From contig CM065887.1 in NCBI GenBank assembly GCA_033439255.1, positions 310,001 to 374,000 on the forward strand: a DNA stretch of 64,000 bases. Reading direction: 5' to 3'. This DNA comes from Hericium rajendrae. Lineage: Eukaryota > Basidiomycota > Agaricomycetes > Russulales > Hericiaceae. Shown one piece after another: positions 23,236-34,024 of this stretch. Below the pieces are notes generated by a model that did not search any database, had not been told where the DNA came from, and saw only the letters and a list, made by a program, of their open reading frames with translations. A program made the position numbers and the translations under genes. Position 1 is the first letter of the stretch. Each line of letters starts with the position of its first letter.

Positions 23236-24148
23236 TCACTGCGTTTTCTTGCCCTTCTCTGCGGAAGCCCTGCCTTCCGCCCCTGGGGCGGCACCAACGG
23301 GAACGGGCTCCGCTGTCGATGGGCCTGGGGTAGTCATGCATAAGTGATATGAGCGGGGTAAGCGGAAGCGTTACGTACTGGCAAGCTCTTTCACGACACG
23401 CTCGCCCGCTTTCAACGCGCGTCGGCACGCCATCTGCCAGATTCCACAGCTCACGGAGCCTGCAGAATGATATGAATTAGGGCACTGCTACTCCAGGCGG
23501 GAGAAGCGCACTCACCTGCGGGCGCGAATGGGAGGGAAAGCCACCACGTCAAGGGCCCGAACCAGCCAGGAGGGAGGTAGAACACGGCAGCGCGACGGTA
23601 ATACCATCCGACCACGAACTGTACGCCGGTAGTCATGATCCAGATAAAGCTATTGAAGCGTAGGGAAAAGGCCGCTTTTGCGTTGCCCAGCTCCTTGTCT
23701 GCACGTATACAGTCAGCGCTCTCATCTCATGGCTATACCGCATCCCCGCAATCGTTAAATCGCAATGACACGATGGCACGGATATATCGAAAGGAAAGGG
23801 AAGGAGCAGTGCACGCACTTAGCTTCTCTAAATCTGCCAGCCCCTTGTCCACGCTCCGCCGCAACTTCGCCCACTTCGCAAACTGGTCCTGCGCACTTGT
23901 CTGCAGCAGCTCCGCCTTCTTCTGCAGAATCTCCGCCTTGAGCTGTCGCTGCCGCGCGACCATGCCCCTATGGAATATGCGCTGGTGCAGTACCCAGGCC
24001 TGTCAAACGGGAACGCGTCAGAAGGTCCACTCCAGGACACGTATGCAAGGGACAGCAGACGCACGAATTGCAGAAGGACGGAGTGGCCGATCCATCCGAG
24101 GAGCTCGGTGACGAAGACGAGCGCAAATATCGTGAGGATGAGAGACAT
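23236..24148 (-). CDS. GET1: GET1/WRB-like tail-anchored protein insertase receptor
   Basis: ER-membrane receptor subunit that receives tail-anchored proteins from GET3. The start at 24148 opens with a membrane segment ([20 protein letters not shown]). The next exon holds the cytosolic coiled coil that binds GET3 ([40 protein letters not shown]). Then [20 protein letters not shown] and [20 protein letters not shown] with [14 protein letters not shown] form the second and third membrane segments. The last exons end [10 protein letters not shown], stop at 23236. Four short introns. The TM-coil-TM-TM order is that of the GET1 family. Confidence 0.9.
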
Positions 24149-24395
24149 GACGAGAGTGCGTCCAAGGACACCTTGGATGAGGCGGAGGAGGATATTAGTC
24201 CGCCACGCGCTGCACGCGCGCTGCTTCGTGGTCGAAATTGGGAGCCCCGAGATTGCGGCCTGGCACAACAGATCCTGTGTAGTACTAATAAGGTCAATAT
24301 CCCTGTCTGCTTGTACTTACAGGAAGTGTGAAGCCCAACGTCAAGGCTCTTAAATTATGAACGATTGAGAACAGAGGATACGAAAATAAAAATTC

Positions 24396-24399
24396 AAAA
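24396..24399 (-). terminator. Pol III terminator of tRNA-Gly
   Basis: Four T residues on the minus strand about 16 nt past the tRNA 3' end. This is the minimal RNA polymerase III stop signal. Confidence 0.5.
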
Positions 24400-24414
24400 T
24401 ATCTTCTCTCAAAC

Positions 24415-24485
24415 TGCATCAGCCGGGAGTCGAACCCGGAGCTAGGCCATGGGAAGACCCAATGTTACCGCTACACCACTGATGC
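24415..24485 (-). tRNA. tRNA-Gly (anticodon CCC), no intron
   Basis: On the minus strand the acceptor stem GCATCAG pairs with CTGATGC. The T arm is CCGGG-TTCGACT-CCCGG. The anticodon loop TTCCCAT, closed by GGGTC/GGCCT with two wobble pairs, places CCC at positions 34-36. The D region GTGGTGTAGCGGTAA is typical for glycine tRNAs. CCA is not encoded, as expected for eukaryotes. The discriminator base is A. Confidence 0.93.
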
Positions 24486-24521
24486 CTCTTAATTTTTGCA
24501 GCTTTGATAACATGTTCCCAA

Positions 24522-24740
24522 TCACGAGAAGCGCGATCCCGTGCACGACGCGTCTGCTGGCACTTCAAGTTCAAGTTGTTCCCGCATCTCCTGAGGCATT
24601 CCTCCGAGGCTCCGACTCACCATAGTGACATCTTGCTTTTTCAACATTGCCTTGTAAAGAGCCATCCTTGATTCTCTTCTCAATTGATCGTACTTCTTCT
24701 GGGCTCTCGTTGCCGGTAAGTCAGGTTCGGTCAAAAACAT
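24522..24740 (-). CDS. Small ORF, 72 codons, unknown
   Basis: ATG to stop frame, charged and helix-prone (MFLTEPDLPATRAQKKYDQL; MALYKAMLKKQDVTMV). No family recognised. It lies between the tRNA and the F-box gene and could be a chance frame or the last exon of a decayed gene. Confidence 0.2.
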   Translation of the reverse strand: MFLTEPDLPATRAQKKYDQLRRESRMALYKAMLKKQDVTMVSRSLGGMPQEMREQLELEVPADASCTGSRFS

Positions 24741-25010
24741 GCTTCCGCGTTGAAGTTACTCAACGGTTGAGCATAGAGCAAAAGCACCTTCGCCTGTAAA
24801 AATCACATTTTTCTCTTGGAGGCGGAACGGAGAACCACAACATCATACACGTGCTACACTTCAGCCTAGTTCTAAGGAAAAGGTGCGTCTTCCAGGGATC
24901 AGTCCTCGAGTTCGATCTTCTGTTCTCACTCTACGTGCGATCGTCTCTCTCGATAGTTCTACCATCCAAATAAGCTCTATATCCATTTCTCGAATCAGCA
25001 TCGATCCACC

Positions 25011-26820
25011 ATGCCACCTTCCTGCGACGAAAGTTTCAAGTCAGAGTCAGTCAGGTCTCTTACACGAAACTACCATAGGCTCACGCGCTCTACGTAGTCC
25101 TCAAACCTTTTGGTCCACCTACGTTTTACCTCCTGTCGCCCATATTGAAGGCATCACATCCCGCAATAATGCCGGTTCCAAAGCGCACGCTCAGCGGATG
25201 TTGGACAATGAGCTGTCAGCTATGCACCTCGCAATGTGCTCTCTTCGAACGCGACGCAATGCCCTCTCTCCCATTTCTGCCCTTCCGGCCGAAACCCTCG
25301 TCCACATCTTCGAGTTCTACGCTGCTATACAACCACCTGGACCACATGATCTCGGCTGGATTGAGGTCACTCACGTCTGCCGATTCTGGCGTGATTCTGC
25401 CCTCCAGACCTCCGGTCTCTGGAATAATATCACCTTCTCCCTTGGTTCGCAATGGGCAGAAACAATGCTGTCCCGTGCAAAAGCGGTACCTCTCATACTT
25501 TGTCAAGATGTGTCCGAAGCATCCCAGAGCAGTCTGGACCTCATTCCCAAATGTGTTCGTCATGCATGCGAGCTGTCGCTCGTCGGCCCGGTGTCCGTGC
25601 TGAGGTCAATCATCGACACTCCACTATGCCCTTCCGAGACCTTGAAAACCTTCGAGTTACGGACTGTCAATGACAACCTCCGAATCCTCGCGATCGCAAA
25701 CTACGGGCTGCCTGAAGCCATATTTAAATGTCGCCTGCCTTCCCTTCGACGACTCGCCCTCAGATCGTTCTGGGTCCCTTGGTCAGCACCCATTCTCTGC
25801 GGTTTGACACATCTCGAGATACAGTTGCATAGGCCGCTCCGACCTGAAGACAATGCGTACCTGACGTCCTCACACGCGAAAATATTATGTGCACTCAAGA
25901 ACATGCCAGGCTTGGAAACGTTAATTCTTCAGCATTGCTTTCCCTATGGGCACTGGAGAGGCGGTGGAGATGATATTCTACAGCTGCCACTATTGAACGT
26001 CCTTCAGCTGCAAGGACAATCTGCAGCTTGCTTCGGCATTACAAAACGGTTGCGCATACCTCCATCCTGTCAAGTGCAGCTTCGATGCAGCAACCCGGGC
26101 CCTACCACAGACATCCCTGAGATCATTCCCTTCTTGACGGCCCATACCAGTGCCAATGCCGGTTTGCCTCCTTGGAGAAAACTCTCAATCACTACCGCCT
26201 TTGATCATCACCGAAGCCTCCAAATGTGGTCCGAGTACAACTCCATCGGGCCTTTGGAAATCTCGTTTTATGATTCGGAACCATTCGGCCCTTTGAAAGC
26301 CTTGTGCCAAGCACTACCGCTGGAAACCATCTCGTCGGTCCGCCTCCACATATCTTTGGACCCCGAGGTCCAGGATTGGATTGATATTCTTGGACGATGC
26401 ACGAAAGTCGAAGAGGTCTCGATCAGCACCGACCATGATCCTATGCCGTCATTTTTCACAGCACTCAACATGACTACAGACTGCAAACCATTGCTCGAGT
26501 TGGAGACCTGCGAGGATAACCATCTTTTTTTGGGAAAACTCATGTATCTCACTTTGTCGGGCGTGGATTTCAGTACCGAAGACAGCACTGATACCTCGCA
26601 ACTGCAGCTCATACGATCGTTGACTGAGCGGCAGCGAGTCACGCCTACCTCGAAGCGTTACATTCGCATCCTGGACTGCTCGATCAAGAAGGAATGGGTG
26701 GAAGACTTGAGAAACGTGGCACTTGTCGATTGGGACGAAGACGAAGGCGGGTGCTGGGTAGGTAGCGAAGAGGAGCAGGTTGACTCGGAGGAGGATGACT
26801 CGGATGAGGATGAGTGGTAG
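25011..26820 (+). CDS. F-box protein with leucine-rich-like C-terminal part
   Basis: Probable substrate receptor of an SCF ubiquitin ligase. I start it at 25011 (ccaccATGCC; MPPSCDESFKSESVS) and remove a 43 bp intron (25055-25097), because the upstream exon is conserved in the paralogue at 42-44 kb. A longer intronless frame begins at 24883. The F-box follows RTRRNALSPISALPAETLVH with IFEFYAAIQPPGPHDLGW and THVCRFWRDSALQTSGLWNN. Degenerate LRR-like stretches make up the remainder, ending with an acidic tail (VDSEEDDSDEDEW). About 590 residues. Such proteins are expanded and fast-evolving in Agaricomycetes (established). Confidence 0.85.
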
Positions 26821-27669
26821 ACAGGCAGCAAGCAGACCGATCCGATCCGATACTACGCGTATAGACCTATGGTAAGTTGAATAAACGAACGAGTCCATGA
26901 TTTCGAAAGTTAATATTGTGGTTCAGCCAGATGGCAGCCTTCAGCAGAGAGCAGGAAGATTGGCCATGTATGGTATATTATGCTGTAACTGTGAAACGCG
27001 ACGTAGAGTCGACGGAGATGAGCATAACTCCTCCGGCGGACTAGAACGCGAGTGCGCCAGAGACATCAGAAACACTGACAAAATACCGCTATGCAACGCC
27101 GACTTTAGAACATCGCCTTCACTTACCATTGCCTTTGATAGCATTCTGCTAATGCTCTGCTCGCATGATTGGAAAGATTTCAGAGGGAGGACATTCCCTG
27201 AGGACATTTCCTTTGGAGAACTTCATGTGGACACGAGCCGCAGAAGCTCATGCCGCAGCCGCCCAGGTTGGCCTCAGAATGATTCCAATGAACAGCGCGA
27301 GAAGGCTTGCAATAAGGCGACGATGTCGTGCTTGATGCATATGAACCTGCACCAACACCATCACTTACTGAAAGGTTTGACACATTTTATACCGCCCGGA
27401 TTCAGAGTCAAGCTCAGCAGCGATCGACTGACGGTCCAACGAAGCAGAAGTTCATCCAGCAGGTCTTCCGACGAAGCATACGATGTGCGAGTGCATGCGG
27501 TTCATTTTAAGGCGGACATAAGTCGATAGCGATAAATGCATATAAGCGTAGTGGTGCGGAAAGCGACAGGATGCATGTCGAGGGTCCTCCCCTCTACTCC
27601 CTCTCCCCTCTCAACAGAGCAGAATGCGGACGTAACGGGCGAGAAACATGCGCAGGGCGGGTGGGTGCT
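26821..27669. other. Intergenic with an unsupported 210-codon ORF
   Basis: A plus frame at 26897-27529 (MISKVNIVVQPDGSLQQRAG...) is long enough to notice but shows no domain, and its composition looks random. Opposite-strand frames (CGMSFCGSCPHEV) are no better. I see no gene I can support. Confidence 0.35.
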
Positions 27670-28000
27670 CTAGATGTTGAGCTTTGTGCGCCTCCAGTGG
27701 CGGCGTTTAGCGTTGTACTGTGCACGCAGATGCCTTGAGTACGGTAAAATGATCATCATGGAGCTCTACATACCTGGATCTTGGTATCCGTCTTCAAGCG
27801 GAACCACTGGGGGATGGGCCTTTACGAAAGCAAAGTGAGCTTTACGAGTAAGACAAGAGAGATCCAAAACTAGTTCTCACCGGTTCTGGCGCGCGGCCTT
27901 GGCGAGAATGCGCTTCGTTCTGAAGGACTTTTGGGAAGGCTATGGGACACACAGGGTCAGCGATGGAGGGTGCCGACAACGTTTCAGCCGCGCTCACCAT
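27670..28000 (-). CDS. RPL39: 60S ribosomal protein eL39
   Basis: Small basic protein lining the peptide exit tunnel of the large ribosomal subunit. Exon 1 is only the ATG at 28000 followed directly by a gtgagc donor. The following exons give PSQKSFRTKRILAKAARQNR, PIPQWFRLKTDTKIQ and YNAKRRHWRRTKLNI, stop at 27670. The product is about 51 residues, exactly the family length. Three introns of 55-62 bp. Divergent from the FKBP gene with 242 bp between start codons. Confidence 0.97.
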
Positions 28001-28242
28001 TTCTGACGATCTTGCGGGGATGTGATGCGCGTAGCGTTGTCGTGAAAAATAAGGTTGGGCGGTGTGGCGACGCTGTATAGCTGATGACAAAGCGGCCCGC
28101 ATTCGGCACCTCCCACAGACGCTTGTCGAAGAGGCAGGTGCTTCCCACGGGTGCTGTAGGAATCACGAGATTGGAGACGCGCTTGGCAGTCGCGACACGT
28201 CGACGTTCGTCCTCTTGACACCTCCAACTCATCCACACAACC
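28001..28242. promoter_or_regulatory. Divergent promoter, RPL39 / FKBP
   Basis: 242 bp between two outward-facing start codons, so both promoters must overlap here. No TATA box seen, as usual for ribosomal protein genes. Confidence 0.55.
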
Positions 28243-28892
28243 ATGCAGCTCCTCCACTGGATTTCCGTCCTGACCCTGGGTCTCCTCGTCTCCGCCGCAG
28301 AGCCGCCGGCAAAACTGCAGATCGACACGACACACCTTCCCGAGGGCTGCACGACCAAGGCGCAGAAAGGTGACGCGATCAAGGTGCACTACGTGAGTAC
28401 CGTTCGAAGCATGGCCCAGTCCAGCCAGTATAAATCGTAGCCCTGTTAGACTGGCACGCTGTTCTCCAACGGCAATAAATTCGATTCGAGGTGCGTTTCG
28501 CGCTACGCAGAGTGCTAGCTGCCTCTCACGCCACATACTGCAGCTACGATCGTGGTTCACCACTTCCTTTGACACGTACGCATCTCCATATGTGACCAAC
28601 AATACACCAGCCAGTGTCTAACTCATGTTACTCAGTCGGTGTTGGACAAGTGATTCGTGGATGGGACGAAGGTCTCGTCGGCATGTGCGTCGGCGAGAAG
28701 CGCACACTCACTATTCCCTCCGACTTGGCCTACGGTGCGACGCTTCTAGAATAGTCATCGTGACGAAACCCACTCACATCTTCACGGCTAGGGTCTCGCG
28801 GATTTGGAAGCGTGATACCTGCCAACTCGGCGCTCGTCTTCGACGTCGAATTGACTGGCTTGGATGCGAAAGCTCCGCGCGAGGAGCTTTGA
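28243..28892 (+). CDS. FPR2: ER/secretory FKBP-type peptidyl-prolyl isomerase
   Basis: Catalyses prolyl cis-trans isomerisation during folding in the secretory pathway. Signal peptide [20 protein letters not shown]. One FKBP domain follows across five exons: [53 protein letters not shown] with [14 protein letters not shown], and [20 protein letters not shown]. The usual FK506-pocket residues (Y, F-D, V-I, W) are present. The C-terminus APREEL resembles an ER-retrieval signal, a divergent form of (K/H)DEL. About 142 residues. Introns are 53-60 bp. Confidence 0.93.
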
Positions 28893-29193
28893 GTTGATCC
28901 GTAGGATATACCTGTAGCTACTGTATCATTATTGTGACAATGAAGTAAATTGTCATATTGGAGACTACTCCCATGTTAGCCATCCATTGTGCTGAACGTG
29001 TATCCGAATCTGTGTGAGCCCCAACGCCAATCCTCCAGTGAGCCGGCAGTGGCAGCGTATATCCTGCCTAAGCATAATGTAGGCTGTGTTTAGCAAAGCA
29101 GAACATAACATAGTACCTGTGCCAAAGAAGACCAGATGTAATACAGGGCGTTTGCAACCAAAATTACAGCACAGAACGGTTCCAGACAGTATC
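28893..29193. other. Intergenic between convergent FKBP and NKAP genes
   Basis: 301 bp of 3' flanking sequence for both neighbours. No gene or repeat seen. Confidence 0.45.
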
Positions 29194-30720
29194 TTATCCA
29201 CTCCTGCCTCCCTCGGTTCCCTTCAACTTCTCCTTCAACAGCTCCTGGAACTCCTCCCTCAAGATCGCCTCCCTGCGCTCCCTCTCCTCCTGCTGCAGCT
29301 TCAAAATCCCGCGCTTCTCCTCCGCACTGATAACCTGGTTCTCCTTCCGGATACGCACGGCGTTCATGCGGTGGTGCCTGCTCCCGCTCATGACATACCC
29401 CACCGACTCGAACGACGCGATCTCGTCCGACTCGAGACCGATCTCACCACGCCGCGGGATGCGCATGTCCGTGCCCTCCTGCAAGAACGCAGCCATCGCG
29501 CTGCCCTCGCCGCGCAGCAGCGCGCCGCCGTACGCGCGCTCGTCGATCTTCTTCGATGCGCTGACCTTGTCCGCCGGCTGCGGGCCAACCTCCTCGTCCG
29601 ATTCCATTGAAACGTCCCGCGCGGCCACGACGACGTCGCTCGCCACTAGGGCTTCAGGTACGAGGACCCCAGTGACGGGCTTCTCGACCCAGGCGTCTTC
29701 TCCTACATCATGCTGGACGTCGGGACTGCGCGAGCGCGTGTCCCTGCGGCGCTCCGGCTCCCTGCTCTTCGTCCTGCTCTTGTATCTGCTGCGCCGCCTC
29801 TCTCTCTCCTCCTCGTCCTCAGAGCGGGTCCTGCTCCGGTGCCGTGTCGAGCGGTGCCGATGCCGATCCTTTCTCTCCAACCGCTCTTTCTCCTTCCTGG
29901 CCCGCTTGCGCTCCTTGTGCTCACGACGACGCCGTTCTTCCTCGCTGTCCTCTGTGGACGAGACCGATGAGGAGCGGCTGCGCTTGTGCTTGCGACTCTT
30001 CTTCGAAATCCGTTCAGGAGAGCTACAAAAGTAACAGTAAGATTTCTCGTAAGCGACGAGCAAATGAATATGCGTACAGCGCACGAGCCGGCGCCTTCGG
30101 CGACGGCGGCCAGATACTCAACGTGCCACCCAAGCGTTGCTGGCGTCGCCTATACTGCCTGTTAGCACCGCAAACTCCACTTAGACAGCACCAGACACGC
30201 ACCTCTCGAAGTAATCTTGTCCGTCGCCCCCAAAGCCCCTCCCATCCCCCGCAAAGTGTCTGCCGTCCGCGGCCCGCTCCTTCCTCGCCGGATACATGCT
30301 CTCTTGCTGATGCCGGGGAGCCTGCGCATCCCTCGACGGACTCGCAGCCTTGCGATACTCAGAATACCCCGGGCTCCTGCGACGTGGACTCGAGGGCTTG
30401 CGGTACTCGGCGTACACAGGGCTCGCGCGGCGCGGACGAGCAGCCCCGCCGTCATCATCGCGGTGCCCACGGTCCCGGCTCCTGCTGCTCCGCTCGTCAT
30501 CGCGAGTGCCAGTATCACGTCGCTCATCCCTGCCCCGCCCCCGTCTCTCGTCGTCGCGCTTCCGGTCAGAGTCCCTGCCTGAGTCGCGACTCCGGCCATA
30601 GTTGCTTCGGTCCCTGCTCCGGTCGCGGAGACGGTGGTCAGGGGAGGGCGAGCGTCTGCTTCTGTCTTTTGGTGGGTCTTGGGGCACGAGACCCATGCGG
30701 GAGGGATGGACCATCGCCAT
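29194..30720 (-). CDS. NKAP: NKAP-like SR/RS-rich nuclear protein
   Basis: Homologue of the NF-kappa-B-activating-protein family, nuclear proteins that bind RNA and act in splicing and transcriptional repression. Starts at 30720 (MAMVHPSRMGLVPQDPPKDR; an internal Met at 30714 is possible). A long Arg/Asp/Ser region (RSRDSGRDSDRKRDDERRGR) and a second RS/KR block (RISKKSRKHKRSRSSSVSST) follow after two introns. The conserved C-terminal SynMuv/NKAP domain is clear: IPRRGEIGLESDEIASFESV, GYVMSGSRHHRMNAVRIRKE, NQVISAEEKRGILKLQQEER. Stop at 29194. The C-terminal domain is diagnostic; the RS region is low complexity. Confidence 0.9.
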
Positions 30721-31567
30721 GATGGGTGCGGACAGGTGTGGAAGGAAGAGTTGCGAGCTGAAGTGAGGAGGATAGAAGAAAGAGGCGTGGGACTCTACTT
30801 GGCGCTCACCTGCTCACGTAAGGCTCAGAGCGCCGCGCCGCTTAAGTCGCGCCCTCGTCGACCGCGCCTCCCATCGCCCTCGAGCTCCCATTGATGTCCT
30901 TATTTGTTTTCTAAGTATCCTTACCCACAAACTCGCTCAAGTATAGTCAAAATGTATCTGCCTCAATTCCATCTGAGCATGCACGAACGTCCAACCGTAA
31001 GTATACATATGTTTAAAAAAAGGCAAACGCAAGTTGCGCACACCCGCCCACGCGCGGTCGCAGGTGGATCGGTTGGGGCGAGCATCGCTGTGGCCGGGCG
31101 GCGGTTACTTCTCTAGCTCCGGGGCGCTCTGCGTGCATCAGTGCTGTCGCGTACCCGAACATACTAGCTTAGTAGCAAAACAGAACGCGTTGTGATGTGC
31201 ATAGCCCTCCGCCCAGTGCGAGTTTACCTCAAGTTCATGTGGATAGAAACGGGGACTATGAATATGCCCAACATTGGTATAGATCTGGTCCGGAAGGGTA
31301 CCGTCCCCGCCAGTCCAGTCCCTGCCGTGTCCAGTACACTAATGGCAGATAGGTATGCAGTTATGAAAGGTAGATGGGGTAGTAGTGATGATTATAGTCG
31401 TCGTGAGCCGTCATAATATCGTGGAGATGAATAGTGAGAGACCTGTGTGTCCGATAACCGTAAAATGAGCCTCGTCCGCTCTGCTGTAGGGTAAAGATGT
31501 CTAAGTGTCCGAGTCCAAATATAGGTTTGTGTCCGTGTCCGAGGCGTCCACGCGTCCAGAAGAAATT
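30721..31567. other. Intergenic, no gene seen
   Basis: Contains only short frames (e.g. 30904-31116) without motifs. It includes the NKAP upstream region and the 3' flank of the copper radical oxidase. Confidence 0.4.
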
Positions 31568-34024
31568 TCAAGCATAAACCATTGCTAGCACAGCGCCAAC
31601 CAAGCCCAGCGCCGCGCCGACGCCCTTCGCATCCAGCTTGAATGGACCGATCTGCGTGGCTGCGTTCTTCCGATCCGACTTGGAGTCGTTGTTGTCTTTG
31701 TCTCCCCCATCCGGCTTCGCAAGTGTCTGCGTCGCCGTGGATGCAGGCGGAAGTCCTGACGCGGGGCTGACAGGCTGTGGCCCGATATTGCCAGAGCCGA
31801 CCATGATTTTCTTACCGTGGGACGGTACCTCATTGACAACGACGAAGATATCTAGGTGACGATGAGCACAGAATCAAACGGGGCAGGTAAATGATGCGCG
31901 CGACTCACAGGCTGGCCCAGGAGGGAAAACGGCGGGATTGGGGGGCAGTTGGCTGCAATGGAGCGTGGCGCTTCCGTCGGCGGCCACCGTCATCGTGCTC
32001 TCGAGCTGAACAAGACGCTGTCCCATGTTCTAAGACAGACATATGTCAGCAAGTGATCAAGATAATGCATACAAAATGCTTACCATGGCATGCGTCGAGA
32101 ATCCGAACCGCATGATGACAACTCGCGCGTCCTTCGCATTACCGGCATCGTGGAACATGTCGTCCGCACTCAACTGCACGTCAAACGAGGCACCGCCATA
32201 TCCAAGCTGGGTCGGCAGGCCATTCGGCTGTGGACGACGCGAGCTGAAGTACGAGGGATAGAAGTTCTCAACACGGTACTCTGTCGGGTACTTGAGGTCG
32301 GGCAAGGTGTTGTAATCATCGTTTGGATTGGAACCTGAGACCCAGACGGATCCATCGGCGAGAAGCGTGGCCACCGAGTGGTACATGCGGGGGATTGGGC
32401 TGGCAGATATACCATCTCTACTCCACTGCTTGCCGGCGGGCGCAGAGGGATCGAAAATGGCCGGAGTTAGCGTGGGGTTGTCGGCGTAGGATTGCCCGAT
32501 GGCCCAGGTATCGTTTCCATAGCCTGCAACGCCTGTTCCTGCGCCGTTGAGGGTGAGGACCTTGCCAGTCGGCAGCATAATTAGATTGCCCATGACGCGC
32601 GGTTCGGGAAGATTGTCAACATTCTTCCAAGTTGCGTCGACGTCTGGAGAAATCTGCACGCAGGACTGAGAGGCCTTGTACTGCGCGATGTCCCAGTTCG
32701 TAACCCACCTAGTCACCGCAAACTGTCAGCTATATCACGCGCACGCAAGAGCATAACAACTCACTGCTCAGGCTTCAGGTTCGTCCCACCACACATCATG
32801 ATCGTCGCCGTCCAGTTATTCGCAGGCGTCAGAGGCAACATGACTATCCCCGCGCTGGCCGGGTACGTCCTGACAGCATCCGGAACGTCAGGGAGGTTTT
32901 TCTCGGTGCCACCATTGTAGTCGAGGATGATCGTGTTCCAATTTGCTTGCACGAGCGCGCGTTTCGATGGCAACAAAAATGTGATAGGGTAGAGATTCGC
33001 CGGGAGTGAATTCTCGAGCATTGGGGAGGTAATCGGCGCGCCGCGAGGCGGGAAGAACTCATATGTCGGGTTCGTTATGTCACCGCCATTGACAAAGCCT
33101 CCATTTACGCAACCACCAATCTAGAAGGAACAGGTCATTGAAAATAAAGAATAAATATACGCCGGGACCCACGATGAGAAGGCTGCCATCCTCCAGCGTC
33201 TCTCTGTATCCCCGGTCAGCACAGATATGGACAGCAGCAGACAAATGGAAACCCACAGTGATGGATACCACCGCCGTGTTGTCATCTTGGCGCCGATAGA
33301 CCAGTTGCAGTTGCCATCGTCGCAAGGGTTGAGCATCCTGAGCAGCATAAGTCAACAGCCCGACAAGCAAGCGCAAGTTCTCACCGAACGCTGCAGAAAA
33401 GATAAAGTGTCAGCATCGAGTGCAGGTGCACAGACAATAAGCAACTCACTCATGCCCGCCATCGCCGTCGAAATAGGGTGCCTCGGGGCCGTCGCCCTGC
33501 GAGTTGACCTGGCCGTACCCAACGCCTTGGTTGCCGCCGACGTTGAGCCACGTGCCGTTCGCAAGGACACCGCCGCCCTGCACACCAAGTTAGCTCGCCG
33601 CCCGCCAACTGCCGGTCTCGCGACTTACCGCACAGAACGAGTTGGTGATGATATCCATCGGCCGGCCCTGGTTTGTGCTCGCGGAGTACTCTGCATGCCG
33701 GGCATCAATAACACGCTTTCACCGGAAAAAACGAACCGCTCACCCGCCGCCCACGCGGGATGCCCAGCTATCTGCGCGGGGTTGTTTTCCGTCTTGTCGA
33801 TGACATATACCTTGTCCTCCGAGCCGACGAACGCCTGCGCGCGGGTTCAACCAGTGCGCGCCGGGCGGAACACAACGACGTACCTGCTGTGCGCTCACGA
33901 GGCTGTTCCCGACTTGTTGGAACGTCCCGGGCGCGGCCTGGCCTGGGGTGCCCTGCGCCGCCGCGGCCAGCGCGGCGGCAGCCGCCACCAAAGGGGGTAT
34001 CGGGCTCAGCTTGCTATTCAACAT
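31568..34024 (-). CDS. Copper radical oxidase (glyoxal oxidase type, AA5_1), GPI-anchored
   Basis: Extracellular enzyme oxidising aldehydes to acids with release of H2O2, which fuels lignin peroxidases. Signal peptide at 34024 (MLNSKLSPIPPLVAAAAALA). Blocks: PMDIITNSFCAGGGVLANGT, NVGGNQGVGYG, NPCDDGNCNWSIGAKMTTRR followed by WYPS with the radical-site Tyr, EDGSLLIVGG, the block ending TATIMMCGGTNLKPEQ, PRVMGNLIMLPTGKVLTLNG, and PIPRMYHSVATLLADGSVWV with the Tyr-His copper ligands. STHAMNMGQR supplies the third His. The C-terminal beta domain ends FVVVNEVPSHGKKIMVGSGN. A Ser/Ala/Thr spacer and hydrophobic tail (GALGLVGAVLAMVYA-like) suggest a GPI anchor. About nine introns. No WSC domain is present. 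Confidence 0.92.

Noticed and set aside
24883-25010. Longest-ORF start of the F-box gene at 24883
   Set aside because: The paralogue at 42-44 kb conserves a short first exon and acceptor, which supports an ATG at 25011 with a 43 bp intron.
26897-27529. 210-codon ORF
   Set aside because: No domain, random-looking composition and no paralogue; described as unsupported in the feature list.
29366-30722. Plus-strand ORFs of 222 and 292 codons
   Set aside because: Antisense to the RS-rich NKAP gene, where low-complexity codons suppress stops on the other strand.
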